Shown here: positions 15,866 through 22,924 of the stretch, piece after piece
Layout of the letters: every line of letters starts with the position of its first letter
Position numbering within the stretch: the stretch's first letter is position 1
From: Candidatus Peribacteraceae bacterium
Lineage (GTDB): Bacteria; Patescibacteriota; Gracilibacteria; Peribacterales; Peribacteraceae
Direction of reading: 5' to 3'
NCBI GenBank assembly: GCA_028707875.1
Contig: JAQWAC010000008.1
Location: 1-33,555 of the forward strand
Length of the DNA: 33,555 nucleotides
Program-made: the position numbers and the translations under genes
Notes under the pieces: generated by a model
Told to the model about the DNA's origin: nothing
Seen by the model: only the letters and a program-made list of their open reading frames with translations
Databases searched by the model: none

Positions 15866-17115
15866 GATGCGAGGAGGGAACGGAGAGACTCTATCAGGTT
15901 GTGTCCGTTTTCATGGAGCGCAAATGTCAGTCCGGAAATCTCCGCAACGGATGCATCGCTGTAGGCGTAGCCCAGTGTGGGCGCGTCGTGCTCCACCGGC
16001 ACGGCGTAGAGTGCCAGTCCCTGTCCGCTCCTGCTCGGCGTAAGTTTTGATCCCTGCATCTCATACTTCCCGCTCGGGGGAATGTTTTTGACGCTCTTCT
16101 CCAGGATATCCAGATCGATGGTCGTACCTTCATAGGTGCTCTCGGGGATTGTTGGTGCATCAAGCGAAAGATCTTTTCCTTCGAAGAGACCGACAAATTC
16201 CGCAGCGAAATCCGTTCCATGGAAGAGTTCCGGACGGGCGATGAGCTGGGACGAGGCCGCCGAGAGGCGCGGGTTGCATTCAATCACCGTCATCCGGTCC
16301 TCCGCGAGCACCCCGTCGATATTCACCGTGCCGCAGTAGCCCTTCGCACGCAGGGCGTCGCAGAGGCGCTTCATGGTGTCTTCCACGTGCGCAATCGCTT
16401 TCTGCGGCAGACGGGAGCGCGGAACCCACTGTACGCCCAGATAGGGATTCTTCTTTGTGTCGGTGATCCAGAAGAGCTGCACGCGCAGGGCGGAGAACAT
16501 GGTGCGCTCGGGGCCGATGAGGACGGTCACACCGAAGGGGAGACCCTCCACATACCGGCGCAGCAGGAACGGCTCCGGTCCGAAGGGGAGTGCCGGGAGG
16601 GCTTCCGGCGACGCGGCGAAGAACGTGCCCATGGCGCCGTGTCCGATGGAGCGCTGCAGCACGCAGGGGAAGATTCCCATTTTCTCCGCCTCCTTGATCG
16701 TGCCGACGATGCCTCCGTCGGGGACGGGCAGTTTCTGCTCCCGTGCAAATGCGTCGAACCGGAACTTGTTTTCCAGCCGGCTCTGATCCTCGTAGCGTGC
16801 GGAGAGCAGCTGCCACCCATTCTCTTTGGCCCATGCTTCCAGAGTGGGGGAGGACCAGTCGCTCAGCCAGACGGCGTCCACCTTTTCTTTGCGGAGGAGT
16901 GCGGTTGTCTTGGGGGCCGTGAGAACGTCTTCATCATGACTGAGCAGGTTCGCGCGTTTCACCCACGGGAGGACCCGGACACTCTTTCCTGCGGCGGCCT
17001 CCAGCACCGGCCGTACGGGGCTTGCCGGGCTGGTGAGGAAAAGAGTTCTTTCGAGAATGCGGGAAGAGAGCAGCTCCCAGCTGTCCACGCCGGCGATGCG
17101 GTGAAACTGTTTCAT
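15862..17115 (-). CDS. ATP-grasp ligase coupled to a PLP decarboxylase
   Basis: A 417-residue ATP-grasp protein: N-terminal pre-ATP-grasp region, ENKFRFDAFAREQKLPVPDG at the entry to the ATP-grasp fold, a glycine-rich segment RSIGHGAMGTFF, LLRRYVEGLPFGVTVLIG, and the metal-binding GYCGTVNIDGVL...TVIECNPRLSAASS, where carbamoyl-phosphate synthetase/biotin carboxylase relatives have ExNxR. It should activate a carboxylate as acyl phosphate for attack by an amine. ATG 17115 (MKQFHRIAGVD) is preferred since it follows a pyrimidine tract (CTCCCCCTCCCTCTCCG) as at other genes; an ATG eight codons earlier at 17139 is possible, with TATCAT at 17165-17160 as a potential -10. Operon with the following decarboxylase. 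Confidence 0.87.
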   Translation of the reverse strand: MKQFHRIAGVDSWELLSSRILERTLFLTSPASPVRPVLEAAAGKSVRVLPWVKRANLLSHDEDVLTAPKTTALLRKEKVDAVWLSDWSSPTLEAWAKENGWQLLSARYEDQSRLENKFRFDAFAREQKLPVPDGGIVGTIKEAEKMGIFPCVLQRSIGHGAMGTFFAASPEALPALPFGPEPFLLRRYVEGLPFGVTVLIGPERTMFSALRVQLFWITDTKKNPYLGVQWVPRSRLPQKAIAHVEDTMKRLCDALRAKGYCGTVNIDGVLAEDRMTVIECNPRLSAASSQLIARPELFHGTDFAAEFVGLFEGKDLSLDAPTIPESTYEGTTIDLDILEKSVKNIPPSGKYEMQGSKLTPSRSGQGLALYAVPVEHDAPTLGYAYSDASVAEISGLTFALHENGHNLIESLRSLLAS

Positions 17116-17394
17116 CGGAGAGGGAGGGGGAGTGGTCATAAATTTTCAGAGAGTGAAACGATGATACGGGTGTTCGCAGGGATTTGACCAGCAGACCTCC
17201 ATCCACCGTTCCGCAGGATTCATGATGACCGATGTGATGGTGGACCTCCACGTATCCAACCGAGCTCCTCGTGATTGCTGGCGCTGATGTTCAGGAAGGG
17301 GATATGGTCCATTCATCATGCTATTTTCGCATGAATCTGCGAAGGAAGACAGTGCGGGAAACCGCATGCGAGAGCACGTAATCGCCTGTCCGCC

Positions 17395-17655
17395 TCAGTT
17401 CGCGCGCGGATGGTTCGCGTCAAAGGCCTGTGGATTTCTTGCGCGCTGCATCAGGGGCTTCTCCATTTGGAGAAGAGGTTCCCACTTTTTGTATTCTTCG
17501 GGATCTTCCAGCAGCTTGGCCACCCGATGGGCGGTCGTCAACTCCCCGATGGAAACCGGAGTGACGGATTCCATGACATGCAAATACGTTGCAAAATCAT
17601 CCGGATTGATGCGGGAGCGGTCGGAAGACGGATCGGGGCGGGAGTCGGTAGACAT
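17395..17655 (-). CDS. Small hypothetical protein (86 aa)
   Basis: Unrecognised soluble protein starting MSTDSRPDPSSDRSRINPDD, with a helical middle (FATYLHVMESVTPVSIGELT) and a WEPLLQMEKPLMQRARNPQ segment. No membrane helix or catalytic motif. Strong promoter evidence: TATACT ends six bases before the ATG and ATGACA is 17 bases further upstream, so the transcript is leaderless. A GTG immediately before the ATG is an alternative start. The gap 17140-17394 between it and the ATP-grasp gene shows no other gene. Confidence 0.68.
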   Translation of the reverse strand: MSTDSRPDPSSDRSRINPDDFATYLHVMESVTPVSIGELTTAHRVAKLLEDPEEYKKWEPLLQMEKPLMQRARNPQAFDANHPRAN

Positions 17656-17661
17656 CACAAC

Positions 17662-17690
17662 AGTATACAGGATTTACGGGTGCTTGTCAT
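17662..17690 (-). promoter_or_regulatory. Promoter of the 86-aa ORF
   Basis: Minus strand: ATGACA (17690-17685), 17-base spacer, TATACT (17667-17662), six bases, ATG. Confidence 0.72.
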
Positions 17691-17721
17691 TGTTCTTCCT
17701 CATCGTTGCGACGAATCGATG

Positions 17722-17991
17722 CCGAATCCTTGTAGGCATCAATGAGGAGGCACAGGGCTGGGTGGAGGTGAGCTGGCGGCGGAGCGCTTTCTTTCTTTGT
17801 CGCCCTGCCACTGGCGGTCGCGACCTCCGTGGCCTGACAAAGAAAGAGAAGATCAAACGTCCGGAGGATGACGTGATCAAATTACATTTCTTTTTTTGTC
17901 GGGGGCCTAGGGCACCTTGTCCGGTTCCCTCAGGCCCCCGACACACCCTCACCCTCCTGACGGCCAAGCACGGAGATTTTGTTGGTTGTTT
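17722..17991 (+). repeat. Structured dispersed element A, copy 2
   Basis: Second copy, inverted relative to 5991-6240. The same ordered blocks are present. The GTCGGGG hairpin at 17898-17942 is GTCGGGGGCCTAGGG / CCCTCAGGCCCCCGAC around CACCTTGTCCGGTT, longer and with different inner pairs than copy 1. The pyrimidine/purine hairpin is replaced by a different pairing pair, CTTTCTTTGTC (17791-17801) / GACAAAGAAAG (17836-17846), so pairing rather than sequence is kept. GATCAAACGTCCGG follows at about 17850. Confidence 0.8.
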
Positions 17992-18043
17992 TGTTCCTTC
18001 GTGGCGGTGGGCCTCCCATTTTTTAGTTTCTGGTTTGTCTTTC

Positions 18044-18111
18044 GAAGACCCTCTCCCCTTCGAGGGGGGAGGGCAGGGTGGGGGCGTCATGGTTCGACGG
18101 GCTCACCATGA
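18044..18111 (+). repeat. REP-like palindromic sequences
   Basis: CTCTCCCC-TTCG-AGGGGGGAG-type hairpin (about 18051-18071) followed by a palindromic unit CATGGTTCGACGGGCTCACC ATG ending near 18111. The 20 bases GTTCGACGGGCTCACCATGA recur exactly at 29461-29480. Such TTCGAC..GCTCA intergenic repeats occur in many bacteria; here they flank the AT-rich membrane gene. Confidence 0.7.
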
Positions 18112-18144
18112 TACGGCTGGGGCTTCCTAAGACATTGTGCGTAG

Positions 18145-18729
18145 TCAAAGAGCTTCAAATGCAATGATCAACATCAGAATTATAAAAAATATCGAGAACA
18201 CAGATGATAGCCAATACATGTAAGATAATGATTTTTCGCTATAACGACCGTTACTGCTTGCAATGTGGGATATTCGATCCCCGAAGATTGAGACTCGAAT
18301 AATCAGTAACAAGAGAAATATCAGCCAATTTCGAAGCCAATATATCCCCTTTCGTGGTTCAACAAATTCAACCTGATTATAAGTCCTATGGTCGATTTTC
18401 TTCGCGATCAAATTTAGTTTTGCAAGTTGATCATCGATCTTGCAGTTGTGGGCGGCTTTGGGATTTCTGTTGGGCACAAAAGCTTGAAAGTATTGATTCT
18501 CATTTGAGGCAAGTGGGATTGGAGCTATCCATATATCCATAAATCGATCAGCCCAGCCCAGTTCTAGAAATATATTCCTCCCCAAACATCGGTTCCTTCT
18601 TATTAACTTAATGACAATAAAAGGAGCAGGAAGAGCAATGAAAATAAGTACTAAAAATAACCAAATCCAATTATCAATAACCAACTGCGCTAGATAACCA
18701 ATGATTGTTTGGAAAGTTACGTTTGCCAT
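18145..18729 (-). CDS. AT-rich three-helix membrane protein, probably acquired
   Basis: A 194-residue protein, unlike a family I can name. Predicted membrane helices lie at about residues 19-42 (WIWLFLVLIFIALPAPFIVI), 130-150 (LRNWLIFLLLLIIRVSIF) and 168-192 (LSSVFSIFFIILMLIIAF), with a polar middle containing an NPKAAHNCKIDDQLAKL stretch. The coding sequence is visibly far richer in A+T than every neighbour and uses AT-ending codons, a sign of recent transfer. It sits between a REP-like block and the groL terminator, with no clear promoter of its own. Confidence 0.75.
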   Translation of the reverse strand: MANVTFQTIIGYLAQLVIDNWIWLFLVLIFIALPAPFIVIKLIRRNRCLGRNIFLELGWADRFMDIWIAPIPLASNENQYFQAFVPNRNPKAAHNCKIDDQLAKLNLIAKKIDHRTYNQVEFVEPRKGIYWLRNWLIFLLLLIIRVSIFGDRISHIASSNGRYSEKSLSYMYWLSSVFSIFFIILMLIIAFEAL

Positions 18730-18743
18730 TACGATGAGTGATT

Positions 18744-18775
18744 CCCCCGTCCCTCGGTTTCCCTCAGGACGGGGG
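18744..18775 (-). terminator. Strong hairpin downstream of groL
   Basis: CCCCCGTCC / GGACGGGGG, nine G-C-rich pairs with a 14-base loop, about ten bases past the groL stop. No U tract follows on the minus strand, so it may act as a transcript-end stabiliser as well as a terminator. Confidence 0.6.
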
Positions 18776-18786
18776 CTTAGTACCTT

Positions 18787-20427
18787 TTAGAAATCTCCCA
18801 TTCCCCCCATCCCTCCTCCTCCCGGCATCTGCGGCATCGGCTCTTCCTTCTTGGGAATCTCGGAGACGGCCACTTCCAGCGTCAGGAACATGGAGGCCAC
18901 CGACGCGGCGTTCTCCAATGCGCTGCGTGTGACCTTCTTGGGGTCGATGACGCGTGCCTTCACGAGATCCTCGTACTTGCCGGTGACCACGTTGTACCCG
19001 TCATTGCCCTTGAGGTGTCTCACTTTCTCATAGACGACTTCGCCCGTGATGCCGGCGTTGTCGGCGATCTGGCGGCACGGGGCGGAGAGGGCGTTCTTGA
19101 TGATGTCGATGCCCACCTGCTCGTCCTCGTTGTCCGCCTTCACCTTGTCCAGACCATCCATGGCGCGGATGTAGGCGGTTCCGCCGCCCGGCACGATGCC
19201 TTCCTCGGCTGCGGCGCGTGTGGCGGAAAGCGCATCTTCCACGCGGTGCTGCTTCTCTTTCTGTTCCACTTCCGTCGCTGCGCCGACTTTGATGATCGCC
19301 ACGCCGCCGCTGAGCTTGGCAAGGCGCTCCTGCAGCTTCTCGCGGTCGAAGTCGGAATTCGTCTTCTCGATCGCGATCTTGATCTCCTTTACGCGCTGGG
19401 CGATGTCTTCTTTCTTCCCGCGGCCGTCGATGACGAGCGTCTTGTCCTTGTCGGCGACCACGCGGCGGGCGCGGCCCAGATCCTCAATCTTGGCGTTCTC
19501 CAGCTTGAGTCCCACTTCCTCGCTGATCACGCGTCCTCCCGTGAGGGCCGCGATGTCGCGGAGGATCTCCTTGCGGCGGTCTCCGAAGGCCGGCGCCTTC
19601 ACGGCGAGCGTGGAGAAGGTGCCGCGGAGCTTGTTCACGACGAGCGTGGGGAGCGCTTCGCCCTCCACGGTTTCCGCAATGATCACGAGCTCCTTCTTTC
19701 CGTGCTGGGCCAGCGCCTCGAGCAGCGGAAGAATTTCCTGAATCGAGCTGATCTTTTTCTCGGTGATGAGGATATACGGGTTATCGTACGCGGCCTCCAT
19801 GCGGACGGTGTCCGTGATGAAGTACGGCGAGATGTAGCCGTTCTCAAATTGCATGCCTTCCACGAACTCTTTCTCGATGCCCAGCGTCTGACCGGCCTCC
19901 ACCGTGACGACTCCGTCCTTGCCGACTTCGTCGATGATCTCGGCGATGACGTTCCCGATCTCCTCATCCTGCGCGGAAATATTCGCGACGGCCGCGTACT
20001 CCTCTTTCTTGGAGACGGCCTTCTTCATGGAGTCGAGTTCGCGGGAAACGGCCGCAACTGCCTTGTCGATGCCGCGCTTGATGGAGATGGCGTTGGAACC
20101 GGAATTCAGGTGCTTCATGCCTTCCTCCATGATGGCGAAGGCGAGGACGGTCGCGGTGGTCGTTCCGTCACCCGCAGCGTCGTTGGTTTTGGTGGCGGCC
20201 TCGCGGACGAGGTGTGCACCCATGTTCTCGAACGAATCCTCCAGATCGATCTCCTTGGCGACGGACACGCCGTCCTTGGTGACCATCGGACCGCCGTACT
20301 TTTTCTCGATCACGGCGTTGCGGCCCTTGGGGCCCATCGTGGCGCGGACGGCCTGCGCGAGTTTGCTGACTCCCGCGAAGATCTTCTTGCGGGCGTCGTT
20401 CCCGAAGATGAGTTGTTTGGCTGACAT
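18787..20427 (-). CDS. groL: Chaperonin GroEL (60 kDa)
   Basis: The folding chamber subunit of the GroEL/GroES machine. The 546-residue protein has all expected parts: [15 protein letters not shown] start, [14 protein letters not shown], the ATP-binding [28 protein letters not shown], the [10 protein letters not shown] block and the C-terminal GGM tail ([12 protein letters not shown]). Length is normal. It is the second gene of groES-groL, whose 78-base spacer carries a REP-like sequence and a CCCTACN heptamer array that abuts the ATG in place of a ribosome binding site. Confidence 0.98.
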   Translation of the reverse strand: MSAKQLIFGNDARKKIFAGVSKLAQAVRATMGPKGRNAVIEKKYGGPMVTKDGVSVAKEIDLEDSFENMGAHLVREAATKTNDAAGDGTTTATVLAFAIMEEGMKHLNSGSNAISIKRGIDKAVAAVSRELDSMKKAVSKKEEYAAVANISAQDEEIGNVIAEIIDEVGKDGVVTVEAGQTLGIEKEFVEGMQFENGYISPYFITDTVRMEAAYDNPYILITEKKISSIQEILPLLEALAQHGKKELVIIAETVEGEALPTLVVNKLRGTFSTLAVKAPAFGDRRKEILRDIAALTGGRVISEEVGLKLENAKIEDLGRARRVVADKDKTLVIDGRGKKEDIAQRVKEIKIAIEKTNSDFDREKLQERLAKLSGGVAIIKVGAATEVEQKEKQHRVEDALSATRAAAEEGIVPGGGTAYIRAMDGLDKVKADNEDEQVGIDIIKNALSAPCRQIADNAGITGEVVYEKVRHLKGNDGYNVVTGKYEDLVKARVIDPKKVTRSALENAASVASMFLTLEVAVSEIPKKEEPMPQMPGGGGMGGMGDF

Positions 20428-20430
20428 GAG

Positions 20431-20465
20431 AGTAGGGGGTAGGGGATAGGGGGTAGGGCGTAGGG
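20431..20465 (-). repeat. CCCTACN heptamer array before groL
   Basis: Minus strand: five tandem units CCCTACG, CCCTACC, CCCTATC, CCCTACC, CCCTACT, then CTC and the groL ATG. Same unit and position as before purF. Confidence 0.88.
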
Positions 20466-20478
20466 TGAGAATAAAACG

Positions 20479-20504
20479 AATGTCAGGGTGAGCGGAGTCG
20501 AACC
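20479..20504. repeat. REP-like unit in the groES-groL spacer
   Basis: Sequence CAGGGTGAGCGGAGTCGAAC followed by CC, of the common intergenic TGAGCGGAGTCGAA repeat class, lies right after the groES stop and before the heptamer array. Confidence 0.6.
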
Positions 20505-20505
20505 C

Positions 20506-20835
20506 TTATTTCACTTTGCCGAGGATGGAATCCAGATGCAGGACTTTCACTTCCACATCTTTGCCGTCGGTGTCCTTGAGCTTCACGTCGTCACCGGCAT
20601 ATTTGCCGAAGAGCACCTTGTCACCGACCTTCAGGAAGTCGGAGGGATTCTGGGAGTCCTTGCCGATCCCGCCCTTGCCGACCGCGATCACGATGCCTTC
20701 CTGCGGCTTCTCGCCGGAGGCGGTATCGGGGATGATGATGCCGGATGCGGTCACCTGCTCCTGCGCGAGCGGATGCACGACGACACGGTCACCGAGCGGC
20801 TCGATGGAGACTTTCAGTTGAGGGACTTTACTCAT
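20506..20835 (-). CDS. groS: Co-chaperonin GroES
   Basis: The 10 kDa lid of GroEL. The 109-residue protein has IEPLGDRVVVHPL, a mobile loop region (SGIIIPDTASGEKPQEGIV), VGKGG and a C-terminal KVLHLDSILGKV. It is slightly longer than the usual 95-100 residues, with an extended N-terminus (MSKVPQLKVS). First gene of groES-groL, under the CIRCE-containing promoter. The ATG follows a pyrimidine-rich leader (CACCTCTTCT). Confidence 0.97.
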   Translation of the reverse strand: MSKVPQLKVSIEPLGDRVVVHPLAQEQVTASGIIIPDTASGEKPQEGIVIAVGKGGIGKDSQNPSDFLKVGDKVLFGKYAGDDVKLKDTDGKDVEVKVLHLDSILGKVK

Positions 20836-20895
20836 AGAAGAGGTGGGGAAGAAAGAAACGGAAGGAAAGAAACCTGTGCCGAAAATCGCACACAG

Positions 20896-20922
20896 TTGGC
20901 AGTCGGTATTTTAGAGTGCCAA
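20896..20922 (-). promoter_or_regulatory. CIRCE operator (HrcA binding site)
   Basis: Inverted repeat TTGGCAGTC-N9-GAGTGCCAA, arms 9 bp with one mismatch and the canonical 9-base spacer; the consensus is TTAGCACTC-N9-GAGTGCTAA. It overlaps the -10 region of the groES promoter, as expected for HrcA repression released on heat shock. Confidence 0.88.
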
Positions 20923-20935
20923 CCCGGAGAGTCAA
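20908..20935 (-). promoter_or_regulatory. groES-groL promoter
   Basis: Minus strand: TTGACT (20935-20930), 16-base spacer, TAAAAT (20913-20908). The -10 and start region are embedded in the CIRCE element. The predicted leader is about 65 nt. Confidence 0.82.
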
Positions 20936-20977
20936 GCGGAGAAGACGATCTCATGTCAGATTCGATTCAGCTGTCTA

Positions 20978-21007
20978 TTGCATTGCGCGTATGTCGCCGC
21001 CCATAAT
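20978..21007 (+). promoter_or_regulatory. Promoter of the SLH/Calx-beta gene
   Basis: TTGCAT (20978-20983), 18-base spacer, CATAAT (21002-21007). The start site would lie about 20 bases before the ATG at 21035, with a C/T-rich leader. Confidence 0.55.
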
Positions 21008-21034
21008 TCGCCGATTTCCTTCCCGTTTTCTCTT

Positions 21035-22537
21035 ATGCGCTTCTCTCTTCATACATTCGTATCCGTTGCCCTCCCGTCGCTCCTTGCGGGGATCATCCTC
21101 GGGGGAGTCGGTATCGGCCTCGCCGCCGGAGTGCTCGGTTCGTCCGTCTTTTCGGATGTTCCCGAGGGATCCTTCTACGATGAGGCGGTCGGGGAAATGT
21201 ACAGCGCAGGAGTCATCAAGGGTTACACCTCCACTCGCTTCGGTCCCAACGATTACGTCACGCGCGGACAAGTCGCCGTGATGATGCAGCGCCTCCGCGA
21301 TGATCTCACTGGAAACACGGTTAGCAGTTCCAGCTCCTCCCGTTCCTCCAGCACTTCCTCGTCGAGCAGCAGCAGCAGCAGTTCTTCATCAAGTTCCACT
21401 TCGAGTTCTTCGAGCAGCTCTTCCAGTTCCTCGACATCATCCAATGTGCACGGGGCTTTCCGCTTCTCCAATACCACATTCAATATCCCTGAAACGGTTT
21501 CCTCCATCACTCTGAGCGTCACGCGCGCAGGGGGCTCCGCCGGATCGGCGACCGTGACGTACGTCGTGAAGGCGGGGACTGCGGCGGCGGGGGACGACTT
21601 CGTGGCGGTGGCCGGTTCCCAACTTGCCTTTGCCGACGGTGTCACGAGCAAGACGTTCACCATACAGATCAAGGACGACACCTTGGCGGAAGGGACGGAG
21701 ACGGTCCTTGTGGAACTCAAGAGCCCCACCGGCGATGCGTCGCTCGGCAGCCCCAGCACGGCAACACTCAATATTCTTGATAATGAAGCGCCGTCCTCCA
21801 CCGGATCTTCCTCTTCCACCGCGCAGTCCTCCTCCACATCCAGTGTGAACGGAGCGGGCACCTTGGGCTTCAGCGCCGCTGCATACGAAGTGAGCGAGGA
21901 TATCGCAACGGCCACCTTCACGGTGGTGCGGTCGAACGGATCGTCCGGACAGGTGGAAGTCAATTACGCGACGGCGGAGAAAACCGCGAAGAACGGAACT
22001 GATTTCAACAGCACCTCGGGCAAGCTGACCTTCGCCGCCGGTGAAGTATCCAAGACCTTCACGGTGATGATCCTTGACGATACGCTCGTGGACGGGAAGA
22101 AAACCTTTACGCTCACACTGAGCGCCCCCACGGGTGGTGCGGTGCTTGCCACGCCCGCTCTGGTCAACGTGGCTGTCGGCGATAATGAAGCGGCGACATT
22201 CGGCAGCGGATCTTTCGCCTTCAGCCGCGCGAGTTATCAGGTGACGGAGGCGGAGGGGGCGATTCTGTTGACGGTGAACCGCTTCGGCGGGACGAAGAAC
22301 ACCGTCTCGGTCGCCTACGCGACGACGAACGGCAGCGCCATCTCCACGCAGGATTACACGACATCCAACGGGACGATCACCTTCGCACCAGGCGAATCGA
22401 GCAAAACGCTCTCGATTCCGATCCTCCGTGACAGTTTCAGCGACAGCGGCGAATACTTTACGGTGACGCTCAGCAGTCCCACCGGAGGCGCGACGCTGGA
22501 CAGCCCGAGTGTGACGTCGATTACGATTTACGATTAA
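21035..22537 (+). CDS. Surface protein: SLH domain, poly-Ser linker, three Calx-beta domains
   Basis: A 500-residue exported protein. It has a hydrophobic N-terminus (LPSLLAGIILGGVGIGLAAG) without a clear cleavage site, probably a signal anchor; one S-layer homology repeat (VFSDVPEGSFYDEAVGEMYS, GYTSTRFGPNDYVTRGQVAV); a serine-rich linker of about 45 residues; and three Calx-beta domains, each ending in a repeat of the type SKTFTVMILDDTLVDG...FTLTLSAPTGGA. A second short Ser/Thr linker separates domains 1 and 2. Calx-beta modules often bind calcium and mediate adhesion. A strong intrinsic terminator follows. The ATG is preferred over an upstream TTG because of the promoter and hydrophobic start. 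Confidence 0.9.
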   Translation: MRFSLHTFVSVALPSLLAGIILGGVGIGLAAGVLGSSVFSDVPEGSFYDEAVGEMYSAGVIKGYTSTRFGPNDYVTRGQVAVMMQRLRDDLTGNTVSSSSSSRSSSTSSSSSSSSSSSSSSTSSSSSSSSSSSTSSNVHGAFRFSNTTFNIPETVSSITLSVTRAGGSAGSATVTYVVKAGTAAAGDDFVAVAGSQLAFADGVTSKTFTIQIKDDTLAEGTETVLVELKSPTGDASLGSPSTATLNILDNEAPSSTGSSSSTAQSSSTSSVNGAGTLGFSAAAYEVSEDIATATFTVVRSNGSSGQVEVNYATAEKTAKNGTDFNSTSGKLTFAAGEVSKTFTVMILDDTLVDGKKTFTLTLSAPTGGAVLATPALVNVAVGDNEAATFGSGSFAFSRASYQVTEAEGAILLTVNRFGGTKNTVSVAYATTNGSAISTQDYTTSNGTITFAPGESSKTLSIPILRDSFSDSGEYFTVTLSSPTGGATLDSPSVTSITIYD

Positions 22538-22553
22538 AGATCGACTATTCCTT

Positions 22554-22587
22554 CATAGCCGGGATTCACGGATCTCGGCTATGTTTT
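22554..22587 (+). terminator. Intrinsic terminator of the SLH/Calx-beta gene
   Basis: CATAGCCGGGAT / ATCTCGGCTATG, twelve pairs (one G-U) around a six-base loop, followed by TTTT, beginning 17 bases past the stop codon. Confidence 0.88.
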
Positions 22588-22654
22588 GATTGTCCATGCA
22601 ATTCATCAAATGCTTGTTTCACGCAGGAGACATTTGTTGATAGAGTGGGGGTGT

Positions 22655-22741
22655 GCCGACGTGGCGGAATTGGTAGACGCGCACGCTTCAGGAGCGTGTG
22701 GGAGCAATCCCATGAGAGTTCGATTCTCTCCGTCGGCACCA
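22655..22741 (+). tRNA. tRNA-Leu (CAG anticodon)
   Basis: Acceptor stem GCCGACG / CGTCGGC, discriminator A and encoded CCA (22739-22741). D-arm GTGGCGGAATTGGTAGACGC, anticodon loop TTCAGGA in a CACGC / GCGTG stem (anticodon CAG), a long class II variable arm (GGGAGCAATCCC), and T-arm AGAGTTCGATTCTCT. The long variable arm and G-A rich D-loop match tRNA-Leu reading CUG. The 20 bases at its 3' end recur at 22832-22851. Confidence 0.95.
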
Positions 22742-22924
22742 CCACAACTCTGTTTTCAGAGAATGATTTCTGTGTATTGATTCCTTTCCTCGAAGGAGAG
22801 ATGAGAAGTTTACCCCGAGCGGAGCCGAGGGGATTCTCTCCGTCGGCACCATCCGGATTCGTCCGTCTGAACATCGGTTCAGCCGCGACGACGCCGTGAT
22901 GTCTTCGTTCAAACAGTTGTTCGG
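22742..22924. repeat. tRNA-Leu 3'-end duplication and REP-like palindrome
   Basis: The gap after tRNA-Leu contains a short hairpin CTCTG-TTTT-CAGAG (a possible tRNA trailer terminator), the palindromic unit CCCCGAGCGGAGCCGAGGGG (22813-22832), and an exact 20-base copy of the tRNA-Leu 3' end, GATTCTCTCCGTCGGCACCA (22832-22851), 110 bases from the original. No protein gene is seen; NMO-like gene begins at 22925 on minus. Confidence 0.85.

Noticed and set aside
21325-21440. Serine-codon repeat (AGC/TCC runs) as a microsatellite or CRISPR-like array
   Set aside because: It is in frame within the SLH/Calx-beta gene and encodes the poly-Ser linker with mixed codons.
22601-22654. Promoter for tRNA-Leu (TTGTTT with a weak TTGATA 17 bases on)
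   Set aside because: The -10 candidate matches consensus poorly, so no feature is reported.
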